From assembly GCA_934757845.1 (NCBI GenBank), contig CAKVLQ010000008.1, positions 1 through 43,193 of the forward strand: a stretch of DNA of 43,193 bases, given 5' to 3'. Positions 9,725 to 17,113 of the stretch are shown piece by piece. A program made the translations under genes and the position numbers. The DNA is from an uncultured Clostridia bacterium. Lineage in GTDB: Bacteria > Bacillota > Clostridia > Christensenellales > UBA1242. The notes beneath the pieces are model-generated. The model ran no database searches, had not been told where the DNA came from, and saw only the letters and a program-made list of their open reading frames with translations. The first letter of the stretch is position 1, and each line of letters starts with the position of its first letter.

Positions 9725-10102
9725 TTATTTATCTATATCTTTTTTATTAACAATTTTTTTTGCTTTTTCAAACATAAATCCATAAAAAAGATTAAACCCA
9801 GCAAAATTTTTATTTAATTTTAATTTTTCAAGCAAACTTTTTAAAAAATTAAGTTTTTGCTCTTTTGTTATTTCAAACAAAATTGAATAAAGTTTTGGGC
9901 AAAAAAAATATTGGGCTTCTAATGGGTGAAAGAAAAATTTATCAACAATTTTCACATCAGTTTGTTCCGTTCCGCTAAAACCGATTTCATTATTAGAACT
10001 TATATAAAAAACCAAACTTTTAATTTCATAAGGAATTGGGTCATCTTCAATAAGTCCATTTAGCCACGCAATAAAACTTGAATAAATTTCTTTTATTTTC
10101 AT
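9725..10102 (-). CDS. Small protein of unknown function, translationally coupled to a PycTM-like gene
   Basis: A 125-residue product I cannot assign to a family. Its start overlaps the stop of the upstream membrane-protein gene by four bases (ATGA), so the two are probably translated together and may act together. The protein has no signal peptide or clear transmembrane helix. It has an aromatic/hydrophobic first half (SLVFYISSNNEIGFSGTEQ near residues 30-48) and a lysine-rich helical second half ending KKIVNKKDIDK. No catalytic motif is visible. It lies between spoIVFB and spoIVA, which may be incidental. Confidence 0.7.
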   Translation of the reverse strand: MKIKEIYSSFIAWLNGLIEDDPIPYEIKSLVFYISSNNEIGFSGTEQTDVKIVDKFFFHPLEAQYFFCPKLYSILFEITKEQKLNFLKSLLEKLKLNKNFAGFNLFYGFMFEKAKKIVNKKDIDK

Positions 10103-10611
10103 GCCATAAGTCCTACTAACGCAACATTAAAAATTGTTAAAATAAGTTCAATAAACAAAAAAATTAAACTTATATTAAAATAAGTAAATTTTAAATTTGT
10201 AACATCACTTATTGCAATTATTTGTTTGCTCAAATCATAGTCGAGCCCATCAAACTCATAATCTTTGGGAAAGTTATAATATTTTTTAACTTCTTCCAAA
10301 TATTGCTCATAACTAAAATTTATTATGTGCTTATAATAAATTAAATTAAGTCCGTCTTTTTTTATGTTTATATTTCTTCTATATCTTATTTTTCGTGATA
10401 AAAGTGCCATAAAGTTAAAAAACAAACTCATCGCAGCAAAAACCATAATCACACAAGTTAAAAATTTTATCAAAACAAATTTTGAACTTAAATAGCCACT
10501 AATAAACACAACCAGAACGCCATTTAGTGCAATTAAAATGCTGTGTTTACTTTCGGCAAATTTTACATTTTCGGTTAAAACCGAATAAATATATTTTAAT
10601 GTTTGTTTCAC
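10099..10611 (-). CDS. PycTM/DUF5706-like membrane protein
   Basis: The 170-residue product has an N-terminal helix with E-x(2)-KFAESKHSILIALNGVLV (residues ~15-35), then two closely spaced hydrophobic helices (~25-45 and ~48-70), a polar middle, and a last membrane segment (~143-167). The K-x-ILIALNG pattern leading into paired helices, plus a C-terminal membrane helix, resembles the Pycsar effector PycTM family, which disrupts membranes when activated by cyclic nucleotides. No nucleotide cyclase is next to it, so a defence role is not established. The start is a GTG with no Shine-Dalgarno, 56 bases after spoIVFB. The stop overlaps the next gene by four bases. The family call is tentative. 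Confidence 0.6.
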   Translation of the reverse strand: MKQTLKYIYSVLTENVKFAESKHSILIALNGVLVVFISGYLSSKFVLIKFLTCVIMVFAAMSLFFNFMALLSRKIRYRRNINIKKDGLNLIYYKHIINFSYEQYLEEVKKYYNFPKDYEFDGLDYDLSKQIIAISDVTNLKFTYFNISLIFLFIELILTIFNVALVGLMA

Positions 10612-10667
10612 AAATTAATTATTAACAAAAATTGTTTATATTAACCTTATAATAATTATTTTTATTA

Positions 10668-11513
10668 TTAAACCACTTCTCCAATTTTTGAATTAAGCGG
10701 GAAATTTATAAAGATATTATTAAGTTCTTCTTCGCTTAAACTTTTTTTAATTTTCCCGTCAAAATTTAATATGTTTATTAAATTATATTTATATTTGTTA
10801 AGTTTTCTTAAAATATAATATAAATTTGTATTTTCGCTTACGGTTAAAATATTTGTTTCAAGACCTGTGGATAGTTTTTTTGTTTTATCCAAAAAATTAA
10901 AGTTTGCAACATAATAACTTGATTTATCTTCAAAAAATATTCCACACACCAAAAAAATTGAAGTTAAGCCAAGTGTAAAATTTATTTTTACAAAACTTGA
11001 AATAATAAACAAAACAAACAAAAATATTGAAAAAACTATTCCCACAATTTTTACAATCTTATAACTTTTGTTAATGCTGTTTTTTGATTTTAGCATTGCA
11101 AATAAAACTCTTCCGCCGTCAAGTGGATAAACTGGAAAAAGATTAAAAAAGAAAGTTACTAGATTGGCATAATAAAAATCTTGCAAAAAAAGATAACTTG
11201 AAGGAAAAAGCCAAAACAATGATAAACATAATCCGCACAAAACAAGGTTAGTTATTGGACCCGCTAAAGCCACCAAAATTTCATGACGAATTTTATAAAA
11301 AACATTTTCTTTTCCACTCAAACTTGCCCCAAAAGGCAAAAATGTTATTTGATTAAGTTTATATCCCAAACAGTTTGCAACAAAACTATGTCCAAGTTCG
11401 TGCAAAAAAACGCAAATTAAGTATGAAAACAAACTTAAAAAATTGTTTGAAAAAAGCAAAAAAATAACAAAAACAAAAAATGTTGGGTGAAATTTTATTT
11501 TTAGTTTTGCCAT
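10668..11513 (-). CDS. spoIVFB: Stage IV sporulation protein FB, site-2 type intramembrane metalloprotease
   Basis: SpoIVFB is the membrane zinc protease that cleaves pro-sigma-K in the mother cell. The 281-residue product has the zinc motif HELGH at residues 38-42 and the second motif NLFPVYPLDGGR at ~124-135, with Asp132 as the third ligand, both within hydrophobic helices. A C-terminal soluble portion (~210-281) corresponds in position to the CBS-like regulatory domain of the family. Length is close to the usual ~288. Its start overlaps the end of spoIVFA by 13 bases, the classic spoIVFA-spoIVFB arrangement. No pro-sigma-K gene is in the window. Confidence 0.93.
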   Translation of the reverse strand: MAKLKIKFHPTFFVFVIFLLFSNNFLSLFSYLICVFLHELGHSFVANCLGYKLNQITFLPFGASLSGKENVFYKIRHEILVALAGPITNLVLCGLCLSLFWLFPSSYLFLQDFYYANLVTFFFNLFPVYPLDGGRVLFAMLKSKNSINKSYKIVKIVGIVFSIFLFVLFIISSFVKINFTLGLTSIFLVCGIFFEDKSSYYVANFNFLDKTKKLSTGLETNILTVSENTNLYYILRKLNKYKYNLINILNFDGKIKKSLSEEELNNIFINFPLNSKIGEVV

Positions 11514-12088
11514 TTTATTTCACCATCTTCAATCAAAAAGTTTGTTAATATTTCTCCGTTTTTTATAATCTTAAAAATAAGCGGAGAATTTTCTTCAACA
11601 CTTCCAATAATGCTTGTGCTTTTAACCAAAAAGTTTGCACCAACACCAACAATTTTTAGGTTTTCATATCTTGTAATAATGTTTCCGCTATGTTTTATTT
11701 CAACATATTTTTGACCATTTCCCAAAAACCCAACGCTTTTAACAATTCCATCACCTGCGGGTTTTATAACAAAATTGTTTTTTATGTTAAAACTAATTAT
11801 TCCGCTTTTAATTTCATATTCTTCCCCGCTTGGAAGATGCAAAACAGGCTTGTTATTACCAAGACTTATAAACTGATTTAAGTTTGACACAAAAAATATA
11901 TTATCTCTATCGTCATATTCACTTGACTTATAATTAAAGCCATTAAAAATTTTGCTTCCCAAACTATCTGCCACTTTTTTGTAAGAAGATACATTTGAAT
12001 ATAAAATAAAGTGCGATATTAAAACCATCACACAAAGCACTAAAACAATTAAAGTTGACTTTTTTAAACAAACAAAAATATTTTTCAT
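11501..12088 (-). CDS. spoIVFA: Stage IV sporulation protein FA-like, degenerate M23/LytM-domain membrane protein
   Basis: SpoIVFA anchors and regulates SpoIVFB. This product (195 residues from the ATG at 12088) has one N-terminal membrane segment (~8-28), then a domain with the LytM-like pattern KPAGDGIVKSVG, VEIKHSGNIITRYENL and GVGANFLVKSTSIIGSV, lacking the zinc-binding histidine set and so probably not catalytic. I prefer ATG 12088 over a TTG nine codons upstream because no ribosome binding site precedes either, and a TATAAT box lies only seven bases before this ATG. The gene sits directly before spoIVFB and overlaps it, which supports the name despite weak sequence conservation in this family. 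Confidence 0.82.
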   Translation of the reverse strand: MKNIFVCLKKSTLIVLVLCVMVLISHFILYSNVSSYKKVADSLGSKIFNGFNYKSSEYDDRDNIFFVSNLNQFISLGNNKPVLHLPSGEEYEIKSGIISFNIKNNFVIKPAGDGIVKSVGFLGNGQKYVEIKHSGNIITRYENLKIVGVGANFLVKSTSIIGSVEENSPLIFKIIKNGEILTNFLIEDGEIKWQN

Positions 12089-12123
12089 TTGTATTATTAT
12101 ATTTTGAAAAAACAAAATCTATG

Positions 12124-12351
12124 TTATATGGTTTTAAAAGTTTTTATTGAACTCAACTTTGCCTTAAAACTAACGCAAAAACTAGCGTCATCTAAAATTG
12201 TAATATCAAAATCAAGACCACTTGCTTCAATATCTCCATAATTTTTTAAAACCTGAAAAATATCACTTTTAATAACATTCCTTATTTTTTCAGGATTAAA
12301 ATGTTTTTCTAATATTAAGGCTTTATTAAGCCTTTCTTCAAGATTATTCAT
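12124..12351 (-). CDS. minE: MinE-like cell division topological specificity factor
   Basis: A 75-residue protein with MinE's length and layout: an N-terminal stretch ERLNKALILEKHF that would form the MinD-binding helix/strand, then EKIRNVIKSDIFQVLKNYGDIEASGLDFDI, matching the MinE dimer domain. MinE stimulates MinD's ATPase to drive pole-to-pole oscillation. The start ATG shares bases with the end of minD, so the two are coupled. The sequence is divergent and the call rests partly on context. In related Clostridia, minD-minE followed by spoIVF genes is a familiar order. Confidence 0.75.
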   Translation of the reverse strand: MNNLEERLNKALILEKHFNPEKIRNVIKSDIFQVLKNYGDIEASGLDFDITILDDASFCVSFKAKLSSIKTFKTI

Positions 12352-13142
12352 TAAATTTTTCTCCTTAAATTTCGCTTAATATTTCCAAATAAGCCCCTAT
12401 ATTTCGCCATATAGTCATAAATATGATTTGTTCCGTTATGAAGATTTAACCCCAAAATATCTATTGAAGAAAGATGTTTCATGTCGCCTTTCAAAATTCT
12501 ACCAGCAATTTGACTTCCCAAATTATCATCGTCCGCAACAACACCCAAAAGTTCGGTTTTTAAAAGTTTTGCAATTCTTGTTGCTTCAACCATTTCGCCA
12601 TCAATCACCAAATCTCCACGAATACGATTAACTATTAGTTTTGTTGAGATTAAATTATAACTTTTCAAAACTGATATAACCTTATCTGCATCTCTTATTG
12701 CCGAAATATGTGGGGTTGTTACAACTATTGCTTCATCTGCACAAAAAACAGCACGATGAAACCCAACATCAATTCCCGCTGGGCAATCAAGCAAAATATA
12801 ATCAAAACTCTCATTCAAACTATCAACCAAAAGTTTAAGATTGTGTGCATGAACACTATTTGTGCCAAACAAATGACTGCTTGGAAGTATGTATAAATTT
12901 GGATATCTAAAATCTTGCACCAACGCTTGTCTTATGCGACATTTATTTTCAAGGCAATCTACTATATCAAAAACAATTTTGTTTTCAATTCCCATAACAA
13001 CATCTAAATTATTTAAGCCAATATCCAAATCAATCATAACAACTCTTTTGCCCATTTGTGCAAGTTTAACGCCCAAATTTGCACAAATAGTTGTTTTTCC
13101 CACACCGCCTTTACCACTTGTGAACACAATTTTTCTTGCCAT
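12351..13142 (-). CDS. minD: Septum site-determining ATPase MinD
   Basis: MinD is a membrane-associated ParA/MinD-type ATPase that helps position the division septum. The 263-residue product has the deviant Walker A motif GKGGVGKTT at residues 10-18, the VVMIDLDIGLNNLD segment at ~34-47, LLDCPAGID for Walker B, and VNRIR for base recognition. Its C-terminus GLFGNIKRNLRRKI is the amphipathic membrane-targeting helix. A GGGGGAA ribosome binding site supports ATG 13142. The gene leads the minD-minE-spoIVFA-spoIVFB block; the upstream neighbour is divergent, so minC is not adjacent. Confidence 0.95.
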   Translation of the reverse strand: MARKIVFTSGKGGVGKTTICANLGVKLAQMGKRVVMIDLDIGLNNLDVVMGIENKIVFDIVDCLENKCRIRQALVQDFRYPNLYILPSSHLFGTNSVHAHNLKLLVDSLNESFDYILLDCPAGIDVGFHRAVFCADEAIVVTTPHISAIRDADKVISVLKSYNLISTKLIVNRIRGDLVIDGEMVEATRIAKLLKTELLGVVADDDNLGSQIAGRILKGDMKHLSSIDILGLNLHNGTNHIYDYMAKYRGLFGNIKRNLRRKI

Positions 13143-13326
13143 AAATTCCCCCTTATTTTTTATTATAAAAAAACAAAAAAATTAGTAAAGATTTTTTTAA
13201 AAATAAAAAAGTCATTCGACAACATAATCAAAAATTAGATTTATTTTTTATTATTTTTTAATTTTAAAAATTTTGGCTTTAAAATTTATCTTATTCAACA
13301 AATTTAACAAAATAAAAAAATAACTA

Positions 13327-13355
13327 TTGAAAATTTTGTTATGATGTGCTAAAAT
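13327..13355 (+). promoter_or_regulatory. Extended -10 promoter of the 107-residue orphan gene
   Basis: TTGAAA (13327-13332), 17 bases, then TGC-TAAAAT with the hexamer at 13350-13355. The TGn extension and perfect spacing make this a convincing sigma-A promoter, 21 bases before the start codon. Confidence 0.65.
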
Positions 13356-13376
13356 AAATTAAAAGGAAGAAATATT

Positions 13377-13700
13377 ATGAAATTTTTTGATGAATATAAA
13401 ATTAATTATTATAAAAATGCAAAAAAGGTTGAACTTCAATTTTTAGAGCCATTTAATGTTATTGAAGAAAGTGATGTTTGCGATTATGACACTGTTGCAA
13501 ATCTTGTTGTTCTGGGTTTTGACATCAAAAAGGGTCCAAACAATTTATCTTTGCTTACAAAAAATGTGGTTATGCCAAGCGGAGAAATCACCAAACTTTA
13601 TTCAACCTATTCTTCTAATTTTGAACCAACATTTAAAGTTGTTGGCAAAGCAGTTAAAAAAACAAAAACTGAACAATTTGTTGAAACATTAACAAAATAG
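13377..13700 (+). CDS. Hypothetical 107-residue protein
   Basis: I do not recognise this family. The gene has its own extended -10 promoter, an AAAGGAAGAA ribosome binding site and a terminator, so it is probably a genuine single-gene unit. The product is soluble, with no signal peptide or membrane segment. Its first two thirds look like a beta-rich fold (VELQFLEPFNVIEESD, ANLVVLGFDIKKG) and its end is lysine/threonine rich. It lies divergent from minD. Confidence 0.75.
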   Translation: MKFFDEYKINYYKNAKKVELQFLEPFNVIEESDVCDYDTVANLVVLGFDIKKGPNNLSLLTKNVVMPSGEITKLYSTYSSNFEPTFKVVGKAVKKTKTEQFVETLTK

Positions 13701-13726
13701 TTAAATTTTTAACTATTTTTTTATTA
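13693..13726 (+). terminator. Terminator of the 107-residue orphan gene
   Basis: Inverted repeat AATAGTTAAA and TTTAACTATT overlapping the stop codon, followed by a run of T. Confidence 0.6.
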
Positions 13727-13836
13727 TAAATAAAAATTATTAATCTATTTTAACAATAATCATTTATTGAAAAAAATATTAAATTTTATATAGAATTTAT
13801 CAATTATACTTTATAAAAAATGTTAAATTTTAAATA

Positions 13837-13872
13837 AAAAAGCCCCAAAACAAATGTTTAGGGCTTTAATTT
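13837..13872 (-). terminator. Terminator of RNase P RNA
   Basis: On the minus strand AAAGCCC and GGGGCTTT form a stem around a 14-base loop and are followed by a T run, directly after the rnpB 3' end. Confidence 0.7.
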
Positions 13873-13878
13873 TTAAAA

Positions 13879-14203
13879 AATTAGTTATTCTATAAGCCGA
13901 GTTCTGTATTAGACAAACATCTATCTAGCCTTAATGTTACCATTAAGGTCAAGCGGTGTATAGACCATGGAGCGAACAACCCACAAAAGTCATTACCTTG
14001 CATCAGGTGGGGTTTACACAACTGTTAGATCACCCTAACATTAGTGAGCTCTTACCTCACTTTTTCACCCTTACCACAAAGTGGCGGTTATTTTCTGTTG
14101 CACTTTCCTTAAAGTTACCTTCACTGGGATTTCTCCAGCACCCTGTTCTGTGATGCTCGGACTTTCCTCGTAATTTCTTACGCGTTTGTCTGGATAACTA
14201 ATA
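13879..14203 (-). ncRNA. rnpB: RNase P RNA, class A
   Basis: The catalytic RNA that removes tRNA 5' leaders. On the minus strand it contains the universal core GAGGAAAGTCCGAGC (around 14169-14155), a purine-rich ACAGAAAATAACCGCC segment, a GGTAAGGGTGAAAA segment, and the 3' hallmark ACAGAACTCGGCTTATAG (ending near 13893). The ends pair perfectly: ATTAGTTAT at the 5' side (14202-14194) with ATAACTAAT at the 3' side (13888-13880), forming helix P1 and fixing both termini. The overall pattern fits class A rather than the Bacillus class B form. A sigma-A promoter and a terminator bracket it. Confidence 0.96.
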
Positions 14204-14208
14204 TGCTT

Positions 14209-14237
14209 ATTATATAACAATTTTAAATATTTGTAAA
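14209..14237 (-). promoter_or_regulatory. Promoter of RNase P RNA
   Basis: Minus strand TTTACA (14237-14232), 17 bases, TATAAT (14214-14209). The predicted start, 6-7 bases on, coincides with the rnpB 5' end inferred from helix P1. Confidence 0.75.
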
Positions 14238-14434
14238 TAGTTTTTTAATAAGAAAATTTTGGAAAATTTAAGCAAAAAAATGGTCTATTTTTTATAAAAA
14301 ATATCAAATAAATAATTAAAAAATAATATGCAAAATCAAAAATTTTGAATATTATTTTTTTATCGTTAAAAAATTTTTTGATTAATATTTTAAAAAAATG
14401 CAAAAATATATCAACTTTTTTGCAAAAAAACAAT

Positions 14435-14464
14435 AAAAAATGGTGGCTTTTGCCACCAAAATTT
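14435..14464 (-). terminator. Terminator after the ssb-like gene
   Basis: Stem TGGTGGC (14441-14447) and GCCACCA (14452-14458) with a TTTT/AAAA loop. On the minus strand it is followed by six T residues. It ends the deacetylase-ssb transcription unit. Confidence 0.75.
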
Positions 14465-14516
14465 AATCTTTTTTATGTTTTTAATATTTTTTATGGTTAA
14501 ATTTTAAAATTATATT

Positions 14517-15188
14517 TTATTCAACTATATGATTTTTTTGCCTTTCAAGTTCAACCGCAGTGATTGGTTCACTTTCAATAATATTAAGTTTTGAAATGCT
14601 AATTTCATAAGCAGTTTTTTCAACACTTTCAGTTTCGTTAAGTTTCTTTTGATAAACTCTTGATTGAATTCTTCCTTCAATTTCAAGTTTCGTTCCAACA
14701 GGCAAATCTTTAACAAATCTTGCATTTCTTCCCCAAGCGATTGCAGGAATATAATCACTTTTGTTATAAGCCCTGTTGCAAGCAAGCAAAATGTCGGTTA
14801 TTTCACGCTTAAAAGGTGTTGTTCTGAAAATTGGCTGTTTGCACAAAAAACCTTTAAGTTTTATTATGTTTGGATTTTTGTTTGTGTCAATTTCAGTTAA
14901 TTCTCTAACAAAAACTGTTAGCATAAGTTTGCTTTTTCCGTCAACAAGTTTGTTATAACTTCTAAATTGCCCACTTAAGGATATTATTGAATTAATTTCA
15001 AAGTTTTGATTTATAAGCAATTTTTCGGAAATTGTGATAGGAATAATATCACTAGAATCGCTTAACCTTGGCACTTCCAAATTAAATTCAAAAAATTTTT
15101 CGTCAATAACACTATGAGTGTATTTGGGCGTAGTTACAATTTTGCCCCAAAGTTCAACTTCGTTGTTTTGCAAAAGTTCGTAGTTCAT
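14517..15188 (-). CDS. Two-OB-fold single-stranded DNA-binding protein
   Basis: A 223-residue protein of the SSB/PriB superfamily that appears to contain two OB folds. The first covers residues ~8-105 (VELWGKIVTTPKYTH, FEFNLEVPR, SLSGQFRSYN). The second covers ~108-205 (IIKLKGFLCKQPIFRTTPFKREITDILLACNR, YIPAIAWGRNARFVKDLPVGTKLEIEGRIQSR). The second half matches the canonical SSB core. It lacks the usual acidic DDIPF-like C-terminal tail and ends in KNHIVE. An AAAGGAG ribosome binding site precedes ATG 15188. The gene is 21 bases after the deacetylase gene and probably cotranscribed. It may be a second SSB rather than the main replicative one. Confidence 0.85.
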   Translation of the reverse strand: MNYELLQNNEVELWGKIVTTPKYTHSVIDEKFFEFNLEVPRLSDSSDIIPITISEKLLINQNFEINSIISLSGQFRSYNKLVDGKSKLMLTVFVRELTEIDTNKNPNIIKLKGFLCKQPIFRTTPFKREITDILLACNRAYNKSDYIPAIAWGRNARFVKDLPVGTKLEIEGRIQSRVYQKKLNETESVEKTAYEISISKLNIIESEPITAVELERQKNHIVE

Positions 15189-15209
15189 AAATTCTCCTTT
15201 TGTTTTTCA

Positions 15210-15974
15210 TTAATTTTTTATTTGTGTTCCTTGATGATTTATTGTGTAATTATCCTTATAAATTATGTCGCCAACACATTTTATGGTATAGCCCCGCTTT
15301 TGAAGCCTATCAAGCACCATAGGAAGAGCTTCCAAAATGTGGTCAGAATTGTTATGGCAAAGAATGATTGAACCATTAAAGACTTTGTTTAAAATTCGGG
15401 TTGTTATGTCAACAGCACTTATGCCTTTCCAGTCTAAACTGTCAACGTCCCATTGAATTGTTTTTAGGTTAAGTTCTTCACAAGTTTCAATAAGTGTGTT
15501 GTTATAACTTCCATAAGGTGGTCTAAAAAGTTCGACTTTTTTTCCAGCCACATTTTCAATAATTTTTATGCTTGTTTCAAGTTCAAGTTTCATTTGCTCG
15601 CCGTCAAGTTTTGCCATGTCGGGGTGTGTGTTTGAATGTGTGCCAATTTCAAAGCCATTTTCAGCAATTTTTTTGGCAATTTCAGGATAATTCTCAACCC
15701 AAAAACCAACAAGGAAGAATGTGGCATTAGCATCATACTCTTTCAAAATTTCCATAATTTTTTCGGTTTTGTCTGCTCCCCAAGCCGCATCAAAACTGAT
15801 TGCCACCACTTTTTCGTCAGTTTTTACATTATATATTGGAACTTTTCGCATACTATTTCCAAAAAACACAGATGCCGCAGTGTTTCCATTTATGCTAACC
15901 GAAAGCATAACAACTGTAAGCAAAATAGCCACAAACATAATTAAAGTTTTTAATTTTACAACAATAAAACGCAT
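15210..15974 (-). CDS. Membrane-anchored polysaccharide deacetylase, PdaB-like
   Basis: NodB-type deacetylase of the sporulation-associated PdaB group, which acts on spore or cell-wall polysaccharide outside the membrane. The ATG at 15974 is chosen because a GGTGGAGAG ribosome binding site precedes it. An upstream TTG extends the frame but overlaps a promoter-like sequence. Residues ~5-28 form a signal anchor. Motifs: SFDAAWGADKT with Asp62, GTHSNTHPD with His113 and His117 as metal ligands, RPPYGSY, WDVDSLDW and ILCHN. The AAWG version of motif 1 is typical of the PdaB family. Its role in the spore is inferred from family and from the sporulation genes nearby. Confidence 0.9.
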   Translation of the reverse strand: MRFIVVKLKTLIMFVAILLTVVMLSVSINGNTAASVFFGNSMRKVPIYNVKTDEKVVAISFDAAWGADKTEKIMEILKEYDANATFFLVGFWVENYPEIAKKIAENGFEIGTHSNTHPDMAKLDGEQMKLELETSIKIIENVAGKKVELFRPPYGSYNNTLIETCEELNLKTIQWDVDSLDWKGISAVDITTRILNKVFNGSIILCHNNSDHILEALPMVLDRLQKRGYTIKCVGDIIYKDNYTINHQGTQIKN

Positions 15975-16124
15975 CTCTCCACCCTTTAATTTTAATATAT
16001 TTCTATTTAATTTTGACAAAAGAAAATTAGTTTATTATTGCTTTTTTTGTCAAAAAATCAAATTCTAAAATATTTATACTAAAATTTTTTTTGTTTTATA
16101 ACCAAAATTAAAATTTATGCAAAA

Positions 16125-16153
16125 AAAAGTGCAAAAACTGCACTTTTGTTTTT
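16125..16153 (-). terminator. Terminator after the CYTH gene
   Basis: Perfect stem AAAAGTGCA (16125-16133) and TGCACTTTT (16139-16147), five-base loop, T runs on both sides. Downstream of the CYTH gene on the minus strand; could act in both directions. Confidence 0.65.
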
Positions 16154-16272
16154 TTAATAATAAGTTTAAAAATTTTTATAATATTAATAAATTTTTATGT
16201 AGTATTTATAAAAATTGTTAATTTAAGAAATTTTTATCAAAAATAATCATTTTTTTACTTAATTTAATTTAA

Positions 16273-17022
16273 TTATTCTTTGTCATCTTCATCATCGTTT
16301 TCGTCTTCTTCATCATACTCTTCTTCAACTTGTTTTTTGTTAAATCTGTCATAATTAAAAATTCGATTTCCCGCTTCAAACTTGCTTTCGTTGTCGTTAA
16401 TAATATAAACACGCTTATTAATTTCTTTTATAAAATGATGAAAAATCTCTAAATTTAATTTGTCAGGATAGTTGTCTAAAATAAACTTAACAACATTATC
16501 ATCGCCTTCCAAAAATTTTGATTGATAGTTAAGCCTGTCAAAACAAACTGAAATTTTTGTTTCACGGTTGTTTTTTAATTCATAAATTGTTCGATTTGTG
16601 TATATAACCAAATAAACTTTCAAATCTCGCATTTTTCTAACAATATCAATATCCAAATATTTTGCATATATATCATTTATTTTGTTTGACAAAAACAAAT
16701 GTGCTTCACGATAGTTTGCAAGATTTGCATCAACTGGCATATCAAAATATGCTTCACGCACTTTTTCTTGTTGCAAAGCATTTGAACTTATATATTTGAT
16801 TGACAAAATTTGTTTGTCGTCAAGTTTTCTAACTCTCACCGTTGCACGATTTTGCTTTAAAAAGTTGTCGGGTGTGTCAAAAAAATAGTCAACATAATCG
16901 GTTTCAACTTCGTTTGATAAAACAAAGTTTGGCATATGCGACAAAATGTCATAAATTTTTTTATAGTCGCTTTCTTCTGCAACATAAAATTTTTCTTCTT
17001 CAAGACCTTGTATGTTTCTCAT
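16273..17022 (-). CDS. CYTH-domain protein with acidic tail
   Basis: CYTH/VTC-like tunnel proteins bind triphosphates or polyphosphate. The 249-residue product starts with the family-type EEEKFYV (residues 8-14) and then has VETDYVDYFFDT (~39-50), a pattern typical of the E-x-x-Y-x-DT strand, RATVRVRK (~59-66), LSIKY and later alternating strands with charged residues. The last ~25 residues are almost all Asp/Glu. No Shine-Dalgarno precedes the ATG; a TAAAAT box lies six bases upstream, so the mRNA may be leaderless. It is divergent from rubrerythrin with overlapping promoters. The substrate cannot be read from the sequence. Confidence 0.75.
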   Translation of the reverse strand: MRNIQGLEEEKFYVAEESDYKKIYDILSHMPNFVLSNEVETDYVDYFFDTPDNFLKQNRATVRVRKLDDKQILSIKYISSNALQQEKVREAYFDMPVDANLANYREAHLFLSNKINDIYAKYLDIDIVRKMRDLKVYLVIYTNRTIYELKNNRETKISVCFDRLNYQSKFLEGDDNVVKFILDNYPDKLNLEIFHHFIKEINKRVYIINDNESKFEAGNRIFNYDRFNKKQVEEEYDEEDENDDEDDKE

Positions 17023-17028
17023 GTTAAT

Positions 17029-17058
17029 ATTTTAACTTAAAAATTAGTTTTTTACAAA
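17029..17058 (-). promoter_or_regulatory. Promoter of the CYTH gene (predicted leaderless)
   Basis: Minus strand TTGTAA (17058-17053), 18 bases, TAAAAT (17034-17029), then six bases to the ATG at 17022. The -35 box overlaps that of the divergent rubrerythrin promoter. Confidence 0.55.
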
Positions 17059-17080
17059 TATTTTTGAATAAAATATTATC
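17052..17080 (+). promoter_or_regulatory. Promoter of the rubrerythrin gene
   Basis: TTTACA (17052-17057), 17 bases, TATTAT (17075-17080), about 30 bases before the start. The -35 overlaps the divergent CYTH -35. Confidence 0.55.
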
Positions 17081-17113
17081 TTTTGCCAAAAATTTGGTTT
17101 AAGGAGAAAATAT

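Noticed and set aside
10099..10611. A complete Pycsar defence system
   Set aside because: Only the effector-like membrane protein is suggested; no cyclase with the required catalytic motifs is adjacent.
14245..14433. 62-codon frame upstream of rnpB on the minus strand
   Set aside because: TTG start without ribosome site, extreme Phe/Ile/Lys bias from A/T-rich DNA, and it overlaps the region of the rnpB promoter.
15975..16019. TTG start 15 codons upstream for the PdaB-like deacetylase
   Set aside because: The GGTGGAGAG site fits the internal ATG at 15974, and the upstream TTG looks like part of a -35 box.
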